DNA from: an uncultured Mycobacterium sp.
Lineage (GTDB): Bacteria; Actinomycetota; Actinomycetes; Mycobacteriales; Mycobacteriaceae
Direction of reading: 5' to 3'
DNA: 64,000 bases
NCBI GenBank assembly: GCA_900078375.1
Contig: FLQS01000021.1
Location: 27,220 to 91,219 of the forward strand
The notes beneath the pieces were generated by a model, which worked only from the letters and a program-made list of their open reading frames with translations, did not search any database and had not been told where the DNA came from. The translations under genes were made by a program, and so were the position numbers. Shown piece by piece: positions 41,976 to 53,120 of this stretch (positions are counted from its first letter, which is position 1; each line of letters opens with the position of its first letter).

Positions 41976-42614
41976 ATGACATTTCAGCCGGAACCGGCCT
42001 CGGCGGGCGGTCGGCCGCGCCCCGGCAGCCGGCCGGCGGCGAGGTCAGCCAAGCTCAGTCGCGACGTCATCGTCAACGCGGCCCTGACGTTTCTGGATCG
42101 TGAGGGCTGGGACGGATTGACGATAAATGCCCTGGCCACGCAGCTGGGCACCAAAGGGCCGTCGCTGTACAACCACGTGCACAGCCTGGACGACCTGCGC
42201 CGGACCGTCCGTATGCACGTGATCGACGACATCTTGCAGATGCTCTCCGCGGTCGGGCAGGGCCGCACCCGCGACGATGCGGTGATGGCGATGGCCAGCG
42301 CCTACCGCAGCTATGCCCACCACCACCCAGGTCGGTACTCGGCCTTCACCCGCATCCCGCTGGGCGGCGACGACCCCGAATTCACCGCCGCGTCCCACGC
42401 CGCCGCGGCGCCGGTCATCGAGGTACTGACCTCCTACGGCCTGGACGGCAACGACGCGTTCTACTCCGCACTGGAGTTTTGGGCAGCGCTGCACGGGTTC
42501 GTCCTGCTGGAGATGACGGGCGTGATGGACAACGTCGACACCGATGCGGTGTTCTCCGACATGGTGCTGCGGCTGGCCACGGGTATGGCCCGGCGCGATA
42601 GCGCGCTCGGCTGA
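41976..42614 (+). CDS. TetR family regulator, Rv0681-like
   Basis: A 212-residue TetR-type regulator. The DNA-binding region is about 25-75 (RDVIVNAALTFLDREGWDGL, then INALATQLGTKGPSLYNHVH). The C-terminal part (FAALYR-type replaced by WAALHGFVLLEMTG) belongs to the WHG domain group. An ATG at 41976 is preferred to the TTG one codon earlier, with GAAGGG upstream. Same strand and place as Rv0681 upstream of rpsL. Target genes are unknown. Confidence 0.88.
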   Translation: MTFQPEPASAGGRPRPGSRPAARSAKLSRDVIVNAALTFLDREGWDGLTINALATQLGTKGPSLYNHVHSLDDLRRTVRMHVIDDILQMLSAVGQGRTRDDAVMAMASAYRSYAHHHPGRYSAFTRIPLGGDDPEFTAASHAAAAPVIEVLTSYGLDGNDAFYSALEFWAALHGFVLLEMTGVMDNVDTDAVFSDMVLRLATGMARRDSALG

Positions 42615-42714
42615 GGCCGGTTATCGCGCGGCGCCCAGCACCCGATAACCGGGCCGTCGGGAACCGACGCCGACATTCACGCGTTGACCTGCACTAAGGC
42701 GCCGCGCACCGAGT

Positions 42715-42743
42715 TTGGAGGGGCGTGCCGCGCCTGGTATCGT
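42715..42743 (+). promoter_or_regulatory. promoter of the rpsL-rpsG-fusA-tuf operon
   Basis: TTGGAG, 17 bases, TATCGT, about 200 bases upstream of rpsL. The 42615-42946 gap holds this promoter and a GC-rich leader and no gene. Confidence 0.55.
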
Positions 42744-42946
42744 GGAAGCTCGTGCCTGGCCGATAGGGGCGCAAGCGGGAACGCATGCGCGCACGCCGGG
42801 CCAATTCGCATGTCCAGTATGCATCGGATGTTGCTGGTGCGCAGTGTGTGCGACACGCCCGGCAGCGGGGTACGCGGCGGGGCAAAAACAGCAGTACAGA
42901 GACTTGAAAACCGCCGAAAGACGGACGAGAGATAGAAAGCCGGTAG

Positions 42947-43321
42947 ATGCCAACCATTCAGCAGCTGGTCCGCAAGGGTCGCCGCGACAAGCTCGCCAAG
43001 GTGAAGACCGCGGCCCTCAAGGGCAGCCCGCAGCGCCGTGGCGTGTGCACCCGCGTGTACACGACCACGCCGAAGAAGCCGAACTCGGCGCTTCGTAAGG
43101 TCGCGCGCGTGAAGCTGACCAGCCAGGTCGAGGTCACCGCCTACATCCCCGGCGAGGGCCACAATCTGCAGGAGCACTCGATGGTGCTGGTGCGCGGTGG
43201 TCGTGTGAAGGACCTCCCCGGCGTTCGCTACAAGATCATCCGCGGCTCGCTGGACACCCAAGGTGTGAAGGCCCGCAAGCAGGCGCGCAGCAAGTACGGC
43301 GCGAAGAAGGAGAAGAGCTAA
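42947..43321 (+). CDS. rpsL: 30S ribosomal protein S12
   Basis: A 124-residue S12 of the decoding centre. The [12 protein letters not shown] loop has Lys43 and the [14 protein letters not shown] loop has Lys88, the streptomycin-susceptible residues. Stop codon overlaps the start of rpsG by one base (TAATG). Confidence 0.98.
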   Translation: MPTIQQLVRKGRRDKLAKVKTAALKGSPQRRGVCTRVYTTTPKKPNSALRKVARVKLTSQVEVTAYIPGEGHNLQEHSMVLVRGGRVKDLPGVRYKIIRGSLDTQGVKARKQARSKYGAKKEKS

Positions 43322-43791
43322 TGCCGCGCAAGGGCCCCGCTCCCAAGCGTCCTCTCGTCAACGATCCGGTCTACGGGTCGCAGCTGGTCACCCAGCTGGT
43401 CAACAAAGTGCTGCTGGACGGGAAGAAATCCCTGGCCGAACGCATTGTTTACGGTGCGCTCGAACAGGCTCGCGACAAGACCGGCACCGATCCGGTCGTC
43501 ACCCTCAAGCGCGCTCTCGACAACGTCAAGCCCGCCCTTGAGGTGCGCAGCCGTCGTGTCGGTGGCGCCACCTATCAGGTGCCCGTCGAGGTGCGCCCCG
43601 AGCGCTCCACCACGCTGGCCCTGCGCTGGCTGGTCAGCTTCTCCAAGGCCCGCCGGGAGAAGACCATGGTCGAACGCCTGGCCAACGAGATCCTCGACGC
43701 CAGCAATGGCCTGGGTGCCGCCGTCAAACGACGCGAGGACACCCACAAAATGGCCGAGGCGAACCGGGCCTTCGCGCACTACCGCTGGTGA
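43321..43791 (+). CDS. rpsG: 30S ribosomal protein S7
   Basis: A 156-residue S7, which nucleates assembly of the 30S head. Start [20 protein letters not shown], conserved [20 protein letters not shown] and end [14 protein letters not shown]. Translationally coupled to rpsL; the 84-base gap to fusA contains only a ribosome site. Confidence 0.98.
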   Translation: MPRKGPAPKRPLVNDPVYGSQLVTQLVNKVLLDGKKSLAERIVYGALEQARDKTGTDPVVTLKRALDNVKPALEVRSRRVGGATYQVPVEVRPERSTTLALRWLVSFSKARREKTMVERLANEILDASNGLGAAVKRREDTHKMAEANRAFAHYRW

Positions 43792-43875
43792 TTGCAGGCC
43801 CGGCGGCCACAGTGTTGCGGCGGCTGGGCGCAATGACTACACCGAACTGAGAACCGAAAGAGTGGGAATTTAGCC

Positions 43876-45978
43876 GTGGCACAGGACGTGCTGACTGACC
43901 TGAACAAGGTCCGCAACATCGGCATCATGGCGCACATCGATGCCGGCAAGACGACGACGACCGAGCGCATCCTCTACTACACCGGTATCAGCTACAAGAT
44001 CGGTGAGGTGCACGACGGTGCCGCCACGATGGACTGGATGGAGCAGGAGCAGGAGCGGGGTATCACCATCACCTCGGCCGCTACCACCTGCTTCTGGAAT
44101 GGCAACCAGATCAACATCATCGACACGCCGGGACACGTCGACTTCACCGTCGAGGTGGAGCGCTCGCTGCGCGTGCTCGACGGTGCCGTCGCTGTGTTCG
44201 ACGGCAAAGAGGGTGTGGAGCCGCAGTCCGAGCAGGTCTGGCGGCAGGCCGACAAGTACGACGTTCCGCGCATCTGCTTCGTCAACAAGATGGACAAGAT
44301 CGGCGCCGACTTCTACTTCACGGTGCGCACCATCGAGGAGCGCCTCGGTGCCCGTGCGCTGCCGATCCAGCTGCCCATCGGGTCAGAGGGTGACTTCGAG
44401 GGCATCGTTGACCTGGTCGAGATGAACGCCAAGGTGTGGCGTGGCGAGACCAAGCTCGGCGAAACCTACGACACCATCGAGATCCCGGAGGACCTTCGCG
44501 AGAAGGCTGACGAGTACCGCACCAAGCTGCTCGAAGCGGTCGCCGAGACCGACGAGGCCCTGCTGGAGAAGTACTTCGGTGGTGAAGAGCTCACGATCGA
44601 CGAGATCAAGGGCGCCATCCGCAAGCTGACGGTCAACTCCGAGGCTTACCCGGTGCTGTGTGGATCCGCGTTCAAGAACAAGGGTGTCCAGCCCATGCTC
44701 GACGCGGTCATCGACTACCTGCCGACTCCGCTGGACGTGGCGGCCGCCGTCGGTCATGCCCCCGGCAAGGAGGACGTCGAGGTCATCCGCAAGCCGTCGA
44801 CCGACGAGCCGTTCTCCGGCCTGGCGTTCAAGGTGGCCACGCACCCGTTCTTCGGCAAGCTCACCTACGTCCGGGTCTACTCGGGCAAGGTCGACTCCGG
44901 CGCCCAGGTCATCAACGCGACCAAGGGTAAGAAGGAGCGGCTGGGCAAGCTCTTCCAGATGCACTCCAACAAGGAGAATCCGGTCGAGACGGCGTCAGCC
45001 GGCCATATCTACGCGGTGATCGGTCTCAAGGACACCACGACGGGTGACACGCTGTCCGACCTGAACAACCAGGTCGTGCTGGAGTCGATGACCTTCCCGG
45101 ATCCCGTGATTCAGGTCGCCATCGAACCCAAGACGAAGAGTGACCAGGAGAAGCTGTCCCTGGCCATCCAGAAGCTGGCCGAGGAAGACCCGACCTTCAA
45201 GGTCAACCAGGACCACGAGACCGGCCAGACCATCATCGGTGGCATGGGCGAGCTGCACCTGGACATCCTGGTCGACCGTATGCGTCGCGAGTTCAAGGTC
45301 GAGGCCAACGTCGGCAAGCCGCAGGTGGCCTACAAGGAGACCATCAAGCGCGTGGTCGAAAAGGTCGAGTTCACCCACAAGAAGCAGACGGGTGGCTCCG
45401 GCCAGTTCGCGAAGGTTCTGGTCAGCATCGAGCCGTTCAGCGGCGAGGACGGTGCCACCTACGAGTTCGAGAACAAGGTCACCGGTGGCCGCATCCCGCG
45501 CGAGTACATCCCGTCGGTGGATGCCGGCGCCCAGGATGCCATGCAGTACGGCGTGCTGGCCGGTTACCCGCTGGTGAACCTGAAGCTCATCCTGCTCGAC
45601 GGTGCCTACCACGACGTCGACTCCTCGGAAATGGCGTTCAAGATTGCCGGCTCGCAGGTGCTGAAGAAGGCTGCCGCGCAAGCGCAGCCGGTCATCCTCG
45701 AACCGATCATGGCCGTCGAGGTCACCACACCCGAGGACTACATGGGTGACGTGATCGGCGACCTGAACTCCCGCCGTGGTCAGATCCAGGCCATGGAGGA
45801 GCGCAGCGGTGCGCGCGTCGTCAAGGCGCATGTCCCGCTGTCGGAAATGTTCGGCTATGTCGGCGACCTCAGGTCGAAGACGCAGGGCCGGGCTAACTAC
45901 TCCATGGTGTTCGACTCGTACGCCGAAGTTCCGGCGAACGTGTCGAAGGAGATCATCGCGAAGGCGACGGGCCAATAA
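43876..45978 (+). CDS. fusA: elongation factor G
   Basis: A 700-residue translocase GTPase. G1 is [12 protein letters not shown] (about 19-30), G2 and switch I lie near [12 protein letters not shown]3 is DTPGHVDF and G4 is NKMDK. Domains II-V follow, with the domain IV tip [10 protein letters not shown] and domain V typical of EF-G. GTG start with GAAAGAGTGGGAA upstream. It works with L12 and S12 encoded in the same window. Confidence 0.98.
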   Translation: MAQDVLTDLNKVRNIGIMAHIDAGKTTTTERILYYTGISYKIGEVHDGAATMDWMEQEQERGITITSAATTCFWNGNQINIIDTPGHVDFTVEVERSLRVLDGAVAVFDGKEGVEPQSEQVWRQADKYDVPRICFVNKMDKIGADFYFTVRTIEERLGARALPIQLPIGSEGDFEGIVDLVEMNAKVWRGETKLGETYDTIEIPEDLREKADEYRTKLLEAVAETDEALLEKYFGGEELTIDEIKGAIRKLTVNSEAYPVLCGSAFKNKGVQPMLDAVIDYLPTPLDVAAAVGHAPGKEDVEVIRKPSTDEPFSGLAFKVATHPFFGKLTYVRVYSGKVDSGAQVINATKGKKERLGKLFQMHSNKENPVETASAGHIYAVIGLKDTTTGDTLSDLNNQVVLESMTFPDPVIQVAIEPKTKSDQEKLSLAIQKLAEEDPTFKVNQDHETGQTIIGGMGELHLDILVDRMRREFKVEANVGKPQVAYKETIKRVVEKVEFTHKKQTGGSGQFAKVLVSIEPFSGEDGATYEFENKVTGGRIPREYIPSVDAGAQDAMQYGVLAGYPLVNLKLILLDGAYHDVDSSEMAFKIAGSQVLKKAAAQAQPVILEPIMAVEVTTPEDYMGDVIGDLNSRRGQIQAMEERSGARVVKAHVPLSEMFGYVGDLRSKTQGRANYSMVFDSYAEVPANVSKEIIAKATGQ

Positions 45979-46066
45979 CCGGTCTGTAGGCTGATCCGTC
46001 GGCCATCACAACTGAAAACATCAACACTGCTTTAGCAAGCACCAACAAGTCCAGGAGGACACAGAA

Positions 46067-47257
46067 GTGGCGAAGGCGAAGTTCGAGCGGACGAAGCCGC
46101 ACGTCAACATCGGGACCATCGGTCACGTTGACCACGGCAAGACCACGCTGACTGCAGCAATCACCAAGGTTCTGCACGACAAGTACCCGACGCTGAACGA
46201 GTCGCGCGCATTCGACCAGATCGACAATGCGCCCGAGGAGCGTCAGCGCGGTATCACCATCAACATCTCCCACGTGGAGTACCAGACCGAGAAGCGTCAC
46301 TACGCACACGTCGACGCCCCCGGCCACGCTGACTACATCAAGAACATGATCACCGGTGCCGCCCAGATGGACGGCGCAATCTTGGTGGTCGCCGCCACCG
46401 ACGGTCCGATGCCGCAGACCCGCGAGCACGTGCTGCTGGCCCGCCAGGTCGGCGTCCCCTACATCCTGGTGGCGCTGAACAAGGCCGACATGGTCGACGA
46501 CGAGGAGCTCCTCGAGCTCGTCGAGCTGGAGGTCCGCGAACTGCTGGCCGCCCAGGAGTTCGACGAGGACGCGCCGGTCATTCAGGTGTCCGCGCTGAAG
46601 GCGCTCGAAGGCGACCCGAAGTGGGTCAAGTCGGTCGAGGACCTGATGGATGCTGTCGACGAGTCGATCCCGGACCCGGTCCGTGACACCGACAAGCCGT
46701 TCCTGATGCCCGTCGAGGACGTCTTCACGATCACCGGCCGTGGCACCGTGGTCACCGGTCGTGTCGAGCGTGGCGTGGTCAACGTGAACGAGGAAGTCGA
46801 GATCGTCGGTATCAAGCCGACCGTCACGAAGACCACGGTCACCGGTGTTGAGATGTTCCGCAAGCTGCTCGATCAGGGCCAGGCGGGCGACAACGTCGGC
46901 CTGCTGGTTCGCGGTGTCAAGCGTGAGGACGTCGAGCGTGGCCAGGTTGTGGTCAAGCCCGGCACCACCACGCCGCACACCGAGTTCGACGGCAGCGTCT
47001 ACATCCTGTCGAAGGACGAAGGCGGCCGTCACACGCCGTTCTTCAACAATTACCGCCCGCAGTTCTACTTCCGCACCACGGACGTGACCGGCGTCGTGAC
47101 CCTCCCCGAGGGCACCGAGATGGTGATGCCCGGTGACAACACCGACATCTCCGTCAAGCTGATCCAGCCCGTGGCCATGGACGAGGGCCTGCGTTTCGCG
47201 ATCCGTGAAGGTGGCCGTACCGTCGGCGCCGGCCGGGTTACCAAGATCCACAAGTGA
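46067..47257 (+). CDS. tuf: elongation factor Tu
   Basis: A 396-residue GTPase that delivers aminoacyl-tRNA. G1 GHVDHGKTT (about 19-27), G3 DAPGHADY, G4 NKAD. Domain II and III motifs and the end GRVTKIHK are intact. GTG start with CAGGAGGA upstream, 88 bases after fusA. Ends the operon at a strong terminator. Confidence 0.98.
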   Translation: MAKAKFERTKPHVNIGTIGHVDHGKTTLTAAITKVLHDKYPTLNESRAFDQIDNAPEERQRGITINISHVEYQTEKRHYAHVDAPGHADYIKNMITGAAQMDGAILVVAATDGPMPQTREHVLLARQVGVPYILVALNKADMVDDEELLELVELEVRELLAAQEFDEDAPVIQVSALKALEGDPKWVKSVEDLMDAVDESIPDPVRDTDKPFLMPVEDVFTITGRGTVVTGRVERGVVNVNEEVEIVGIKPTVTKTTVTGVEMFRKLLDQGQAGDNVGLLVRGVKREDVERGQVVVKPGTTTPHTEFDGSVYILSKDEGGRHTPFFNNYRPQFYFRTTDVTGVVTLPEGTEMVMPGDNTDISVKLIQPVAMDEGLRFAIREGGRTVGAGRVTKIHK

Positions 47258-47278
47258 TCTGAACTAGTACCGCGAAGC

Positions 47279-47315
47279 GGCGCTCACCTTCGGGTGGGCG
47301 CCGTTTCCGTTTTTA
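47279..47315 (+). terminator. Rho-independent terminator after tuf
   Basis: GGCGCTCACC, TTCG loop, GGTGGGCGCC, then GTTTCCGTTTTT. Confidence 0.9.
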
Positions 47316-47365
47316 CCTGTCGATCCCGGTGCTACGCTTCGGCATCTCACAAAGGGGTGGGGCAG

Positions 47366-47650
47366 GTGGACGACGACGATTTCCAGCCACGGGCATACCC
47401 GCCGTCGGTTCTTATCGGCGGTGCGGGACTGGTGGTCGTGCTCGCTGGCATCGTGGTATCGGTCCTGATGGTCAGCGCTGCCAGCGTCAACGTCCCGCAC
47501 CTGTCCCGGGCGGCCCACATTCCACCGGCCGCAACACCGACGGCGACGGCGGTAGCGAGGGAGCCGACCCCGCAGAATAATCTCGAGGGCTTCGTGGCCC
47601 ACCTGACCCCGCAGCTGCCGGCCCTCGATCGCCTCTTGCAGGCGCCGTGA
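47366..47650 (+). CDS. small single-pass membrane protein
   Basis: A 94-residue protein starting VDDDDFQPRAYPPSV, with one membrane segment (VLIGGAGLVVVLAGIVVSVLM) near residues 15-37 and a Pro/Ala/Thr-rich outer part. No family recognised. GTG at 47366 chosen; a GTG three codons earlier is possible. It stands between the tuf terminator and the SHOCT protein gene. Confidence 0.65.
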   Translation: MDDDDFQPRAYPPSVLIGGAGLVVVLAGIVVSVLMVSAASVNVPHLSRAAHIPPAATPTATAVAREPTPQNNLEGFVAHLTPQLPALDRLLQAP

Positions 47651-47699
47651 ACGGGCTAGTCTGATTCCCGGCATTTCTGGCCGAGAAGGGACATGGCAA

Positions 47700-48539
47700 A
47701 TGTTGGGGCGGTATCTCAAAGCGCAGTTGACGGTGCTGCTGTTCGGCGGCCTGGTCGGTCCGATCTTCCTGATCGTGTACTTCGCCCTCGGCCCGATGGC
47801 GCGGCCCTATATCGGGTGGATGTTCTGGGTCGGTCTGCTCATCACCGCCGGCGACGTGCTGGCCGCGTTGTGGCTGACCAACGCCGGTACGAAATCGGCG
47901 GCCCGCCATGAGGAACTCACCCAGCGCGGTGTGCTGGTGCTGGCCCAGATCACCGGAATCTCGGACACCTCGTGGTTCGTCAACGACCAGCAGATGATCA
48001 AGGTGAACCTGCACTTCGAGGTGCCGGGGTATCAGGGCTTCGACACTCAGGAGACCATGGCGTCCAGCCCGACTCGCATGCAGATCCTCAATGCCCACAA
48101 ACTCGTGGCGCTCGTCGAGCCCGGCACGCAGAAGTATGAAATCGACTGGAACGCCAGCGCTTTGATCGCAGGGGTGGTCCCAGCCCAGTTCACCCTCGCC
48201 GAGGACAACAAAACCTACGATCTACGGGGTCAGGCCGGCCCGCTGATGGAGATCATGCAGATCCTGCGGGCCAACAACGTCCCGATGAACGGCACCATCG
48301 ACATTCGGTCCAATCCGGCTGTGCGCCAGCAGGTGATGGCGGTCGTCCGCCGGGCCGGCGCGGGACAGCCCGCGGCCGCCGCTCCTACCGCACCACCGCC
48401 GCCGGCGTATGTGCCGCCGCCGATGCCGCAGGTGTCCACCGCGCAGCGGCTGCAGGAGCTCGAGACGTTACGTGCGACGGGTGCGATCAACGAAACGGAG
48501 TACGCCGCGAAGCGGCAACAGATCCTCACCGACCTCTAA
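47700..48539 (+). CDS. membrane protein with C-terminal SHOCT domain (Rv0686-like)
   Basis: A 279-residue protein with two N-terminal membrane segments (about 9-31 and 39-61), a cytosolic beta-rich domain of ~140 residues, a Pro/Ala linker (about 223-243) and a C-terminal SHOCT domain (LQELETLRATGAINETEYAA, about 248-267). SHOCT modules are often oligomerisation units at protein ends. In M. tuberculosis a membrane protein of similar size follows tuf. GAAGGG precedes the ATG. Function unknown. Directly followed by the truncated arcD. Confidence 0.75.
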   Translation: MLGRYLKAQLTVLLFGGLVGPIFLIVYFALGPMARPYIGWMFWVGLLITAGDVLAALWLTNAGTKSAARHEELTQRGVLVLAQITGISDTSWFVNDQQMIKVNLHFEVPGYQGFDTQETMASSPTRMQILNAHKLVALVEPGTQKYEIDWNASALIAGVVPAQFTLAEDNKTYDLRGQAGPLMEIMQILRANNVPMNGTIDIRSNPAVRQQVMAVVRRAGAGQPAAAAPTAPPPPAYVPPPMPQVSTAQRLQELETLRATGAINETEYAAKRQQILTDL

Positions 48540-48554
48540 GTAGGAGCTCGCCGG

Positions 48555-49421
48555 GGCGGCGACAGTGCGTCGTACTCCTCGGTGTTTGAACAGGCCAAGG
48601 CCACGATGCTGATCACGGTGTTCGTGTTCCTGGGTATCGAAGGCGCCAGCGTGTACTCGCGCTTCGCCCGCAAACGCGAGGACGTCGGGCGGGCCACCGT
48701 CATCGGATTCCTGAGCGTGCTGAGCGTCTTCATGCTGGTTACCCTGGTGTCCTACGGTGTTCTTCCGCAGCAGGAATTGGCCCAGGTCTACCAGCCTTCG
48801 ATGGCGTCGGTGCTGGAAAGCATTGTGGGACATTGGGGGTCGGTGTTCATCCGGGTCGGCGTGATCGTCTCGGTGCTGGGCGCATACCTGGCTTGGACGT
48901 TGATGGCCGCCGAAATCCTTTACCTGCCAGCAAAATCCGATGATATGCCGCGCTTCCTGGCGCGCACCAACTCCCATGGCGCACCGGTCGCCGCGCTGGT
49001 CATGGCCGGCGGCATGGTCCAGCTGCTCCTTATCGTGCTGCTGTTCACCTCCGACGCACTGAATTTCATGCTCGACCTGACCGCGGCGCTGTCGCTGGTT
49101 CCGTATCTGCTGGCCGCCGCGTATGCGCTGAAGCTGACGATCACCCGCGAGACCTACGAGGACGGTGGCTCGCGCCGCGGCGACATGACAGTGGCCGTGT
49201 TGGCCACGGTGTACACGCTGTTCCTGGTGTACGCGGCTGGGATCGATCACTTGATGCTGTCCTGCATCCTGTACGCCCCGGGGGCGATCCTGTACGTGAT
49301 CGCCCGACGTGAGCGCGGCCTTCGGGTGTTTCGCCCTGCGGAGGCGGTCCTTTTCGCCATCATCGTTGTCGGTGCCATCGCCGGGGTGGCTTCATTGGCC
49401 ACCGGTGCGATCGAGCTCTAG
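48555..49421 (+). pseudogene. arcD: 5'-truncated arginine/ornithine antiporter (arcD)
   Basis: About 289 codons homologous to the C-terminal ~60% of APA-family ArcD antiporters. Homology seems to begin with GGDSASYSSVFEQAKATM and includes VFVFLGIEGASVYSRFARKR, an intact central segment and five or more later membrane helices. The first ~200 residues (membrane helices 1-5 of 12) are missing and the SHOCT gene occupies that place. A GTG at 48582 is available, but the product could not form a normal transporter. It lies 15 bases upstream of arcA, its usual partner, which keeps arcA in a potentially transcribed context. Confidence 0.75.
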
Positions 49422-49436
49422 CGAAGGGAAGTGTCG

Positions 49437-50684
49437 ATGACCTCGCCATCGGTGTCTTACGGCGTGCATTCCGAAGTGGGAACGCTGCGCAAGGTTCTGG
49501 TGTGCTCGCCAGGTCTGGCCCACGAGCGTCTGACCCCCACCAACTGTGACGATCTGCTCTTCGATGACGTGCTGTGGGTGCAGAACGCCCGCCGCGACCA
49601 CTTCGACTTCATCGACAAGATGCGCGACCGTGGTGTGGACGTGGTCGAGCTGCACAACCTGCTCGCCGAGACGATGGATATTCCTGAGGCTCGCACCTGG
49701 CTGCTCGACCGCAAGATCGTCGCCAACGAAGTGGGACTGGGGCTTGTCGACGAGACCAGGAACTTCCTCGACGAACTGCCTGCCCGGCGGCTGACCGAGT
49801 TCCTGATCGGCGGCCTGTCCACCCGCGACCTGCCCGCCGACCTCGGCAAGGGCTACCGCGCCCTGGCACGCGAGCACGCCGGAATCACCGAATACCTGAT
49901 GCCGCCGCTGCCCAATACGCTCTACACCCGCGACACCACGTGCTGGATCTACGCGGGGGTGACCCTCAACCCGCTGTTCTGGCCGGCCCGCCACGACGAA
50001 ACGCTGCTGATGAAGGCCATCTACGAGTTCCATCCTGACTTCGTCGGCTCCACGGTGTGGTGGGGTGATCCCGAAACATCTTGGGGGATGGCCACTATCG
50101 AGGGTGGCGATGTGCTGGTGCCCGGCAACGGGGCGGTGCTGATCGGCATGAGCGAACGCACTTCGCGCCAGGCCATCAGCCAGGTGGCGGCCAGGCTGTT
50201 CGAGCGCGGCGCGGCCGACCGGGTCATTGTGGCCGCGATGCCAAAGCTTCGCGCGGCCATGCACCTCGACACGGTGTTCACGTTCGCCGATCGCGACGTG
50301 GTGACGATCTACCCCGAGATCGTGGACAACATCCAGACTTTCACGTTGGTGCCCAGCGACGCCGCGCCGGGGCTCGACGTCATCGAGGAGACGAAGCCGT
50401 TCGTGGAGGTCGTCGCGGCAGCTCTAGGTCTCGGTGCGCTCCGCGTGGTCGAGACCGGCGGCACCGCCTACGACTCCGAGCGTCAGCAGTGGGACAGCGG
50501 CAACAACCTGGTGGCGGTCGAACCAGGGGTGGTGTTCGCCTACGACCGCAACACCCACACCAATTCACTGTTGCGCAAGGCAGGGGTCGAAGTGATCACG
50601 ATCGTCGGTGCCGAACTGGGTCGCGGACGCGGCGGTGGTCACTGCATGACCTGCCCGATCATCCGAGACCAAGTCGACTACTGA
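49437..50684 (+). CDS. arcA: arginine deiminase
   Basis: A 415-residue arginine deiminase converting arginine to citrulline and ammonia. Motifs: [13 protein letters not shown] (Asp), [11 protein letters not shown] (Glu), MHLDTVFTF (His, Asp) and [14 protein letters not shown], where Cys is the nucleophile. All active residues are present and length is normal. ATG 49437 has AAGGGAAG at a good distance; GTG 49431 is the alternative. With the antiporter truncated, exchange of arginine for ornithine is probably not coupled to it; no arcB or arcC is in the window. Confidence 0.92.
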   Translation: MTSPSVSYGVHSEVGTLRKVLVCSPGLAHERLTPTNCDDLLFDDVLWVQNARRDHFDFIDKMRDRGVDVVELHNLLAETMDIPEARTWLLDRKIVANEVGLGLVDETRNFLDELPARRLTEFLIGGLSTRDLPADLGKGYRALAREHAGITEYLMPPLPNTLYTRDTTCWIYAGVTLNPLFWPARHDETLLMKAIYEFHPDFVGSTVWWGDPETSWGMATIEGGDVLVPGNGAVLIGMSERTSRQAISQVAARLFERGAADRVIVAAMPKLRAAMHLDTVFTFADRDVVTIYPEIVDNIQTFTLVPSDAAPGLDVIEETKPFVEVVAAALGLGALRVVETGGTAYDSERQQWDSGNNLVAVEPGVVFAYDRNTHTNSLLRKAGVEVITIVGAELGRGRGGGHCMTCPIIRDQVDY

Positions 50685-50715
50685 GCGAACTCGCATACCG
50701 CCTCCGAGTGGTTCC

Positions 50716-50729
50716 TAGAACACGTTCCA
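50716..50729. promoter_or_regulatory. KstR-type operator upstream of the SDR gene
   Basis: TAGAACACGTTCCA fits the KstR consensus TnnAACnnGTTnnA at all fixed positions. A -10-like TAGCCT lies at 50740-50745, so the site overlaps the -35 region, as expected of a repressor. Confidence 0.65.
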
Positions 50730-50757
50730 GTTGGCTTGCTAGCCTGGCGGGAGCTGA

Positions 50758-51878
<1,121 letters not shown>

Positions 51879-53120
51879 TTATGAGCCCGCCCCGGCCAGT
51901 ACGCTTGCGAACTGCTCAACCGCCCAGTCGATCTCCTCGGCGGTGATCACCAGCGGTGGAGCGAATCGCAACGTCGAGCCGTGGGTGTCCTTGACCAGCA
52001 CTCCGCGCTCGGCCAGCGCGATGCTGAGCTGTTTGCCGGTCCCAATGCGGGTGTCGATGTCGACGCCGGCCCACAGTCCCATCCCGCGCACGGCGAGCAC
52101 CCCGTGGCCGATCAGTGACCGCAATCGTGCATGCAGATGCAGCCCGAGTTCGGCTGAGCGGGACTGGAATTCACCACGTCGCAGTATGTCGACCACGGTG
52201 GAGCCGATGGCTGCGGCCAACGGGTTGCCGCCGAACGTCGAACCGTGCTCACCCGGGTGAAGAACTCCAAGGATGTCGCGGTTGGCGACGACCGCCGACA
52301 GCGGAACGACGCCCCCGCCGAGGGCCTTGCCGAGCAGATAGATATCGGGCACCACGCCCCAGTGGTCGCAGGCGAAGGTGTGACCGGTGCGCGCCAGACC
52401 GGACTGGATCTCATCGGCGATCAGCAGCACGTTGTGCTGGGTGCACAGCTGGCGCAGCCGGGGCAGGTAATCGTCGGGCGGGACGACGATCCCGGCCTCA
52501 CCCTGGATCGGCTCGATGAGCACCGCGACCGTGTTTTCGTCGATGGCAGCGGCGACGGCGTCGGCGTCACCGAATGGTACGGACCGGAATCCCGGCGTGA
52601 ATGGTCCGAATCCACCACGGGCGGTGGCATCGGAGGAGAAGCTGACGATACTGATCGTGCGGCCATGGAAGTTGTTGTCGGCCACGATGATGTTAGCCAT
52701 GTCGAGAGGGACGCCCTTGACGTCGGTGCCCCACTTGCGGGCGACCTTCAGGCCGCTTTCCACCGCCTCGGCGCCGCTGTTCATCGGCAGCACCATGTCT
52801 TTGCCGCACAGCCCGGCCAGCGCCGCGCAGAACGGGCCGAGCCGGTCGGAGTGGAACGCCCGGCTGACCAGAGTCACCGCATCGAGCTGGCGATGGGCGG
52901 CGGCGACGATCTCGTCATTGTGGTGGCCGAAGTTGACCGCCGAATAGGCGGCCAGGCAGTCCAGGTAGCGGTGGCCTTCCACGTCGGTGATCCACACTCC
53001 GCGAGCGCTGGCGGCCACCACCGGAAGCGGCGAATAGTTGTGCGCGGCGTAGGTGTTGTCGAGCGCGATGGCCGCTGCGGTTGCTCCTGTGGCTCCCTTC
53101 CTGATGTCGGCCATGGTCAT
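51879..53120 (-). CDS. rocD: ornithine aminotransferase
   Basis: A 413-residue class-III PLP aminotransferase converting ornithine to glutamate semialdehyde. VWITDVEGHRYLDCLAAYSA and NFGHHNDEI are at the N-terminus, then MNSGAEAVESGLKVARKW, IVADNNFHGRTISIVSFS, EPIQGEAGI, LIADEIQSGLARTG and GKALGGGVVPLSAV with the PLP lysine. It is a single full-length gene; in M. tuberculosis rocD is split in two. Start at 53120 has GGAGGT six bases upstream. Overlaps dimethylargininase by four bases. Confidence 0.93.
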   Translation of the reverse strand: MTMADIRKGATGATAAAIALDNTYAAHNYSPLPVVAASARGVWITDVEGHRYLDCLAAYSAVNFGHHNDEIVAAAHRQLDAVTLVSRAFHSDRLGPFCAALAGLCGKDMVLPMNSGAEAVESGLKVARKWGTDVKGVPLDMANIIVADNNFHGRTISIVSFSSDATARGGFGPFTPGFRSVPFGDADAVAAAIDENTVAVLIEPIQGEAGIVVPPDDYLPRLRQLCTQHNVLLIADEIQSGLARTGHTFACDHWGVVPDIYLLGKALGGGVVPLSAVVANRDILGVLHPGEHGSTFGGNPLAAAIGSTVVDILRRGEFQSRSAELGLHLHARLRSLIGHGVLAVRGMGLWAGVDIDTRIGTGKQLSIALAERGVLVKDTHGSTLRFAPPLVITAEEIDWAVEQFASVLAGAGS

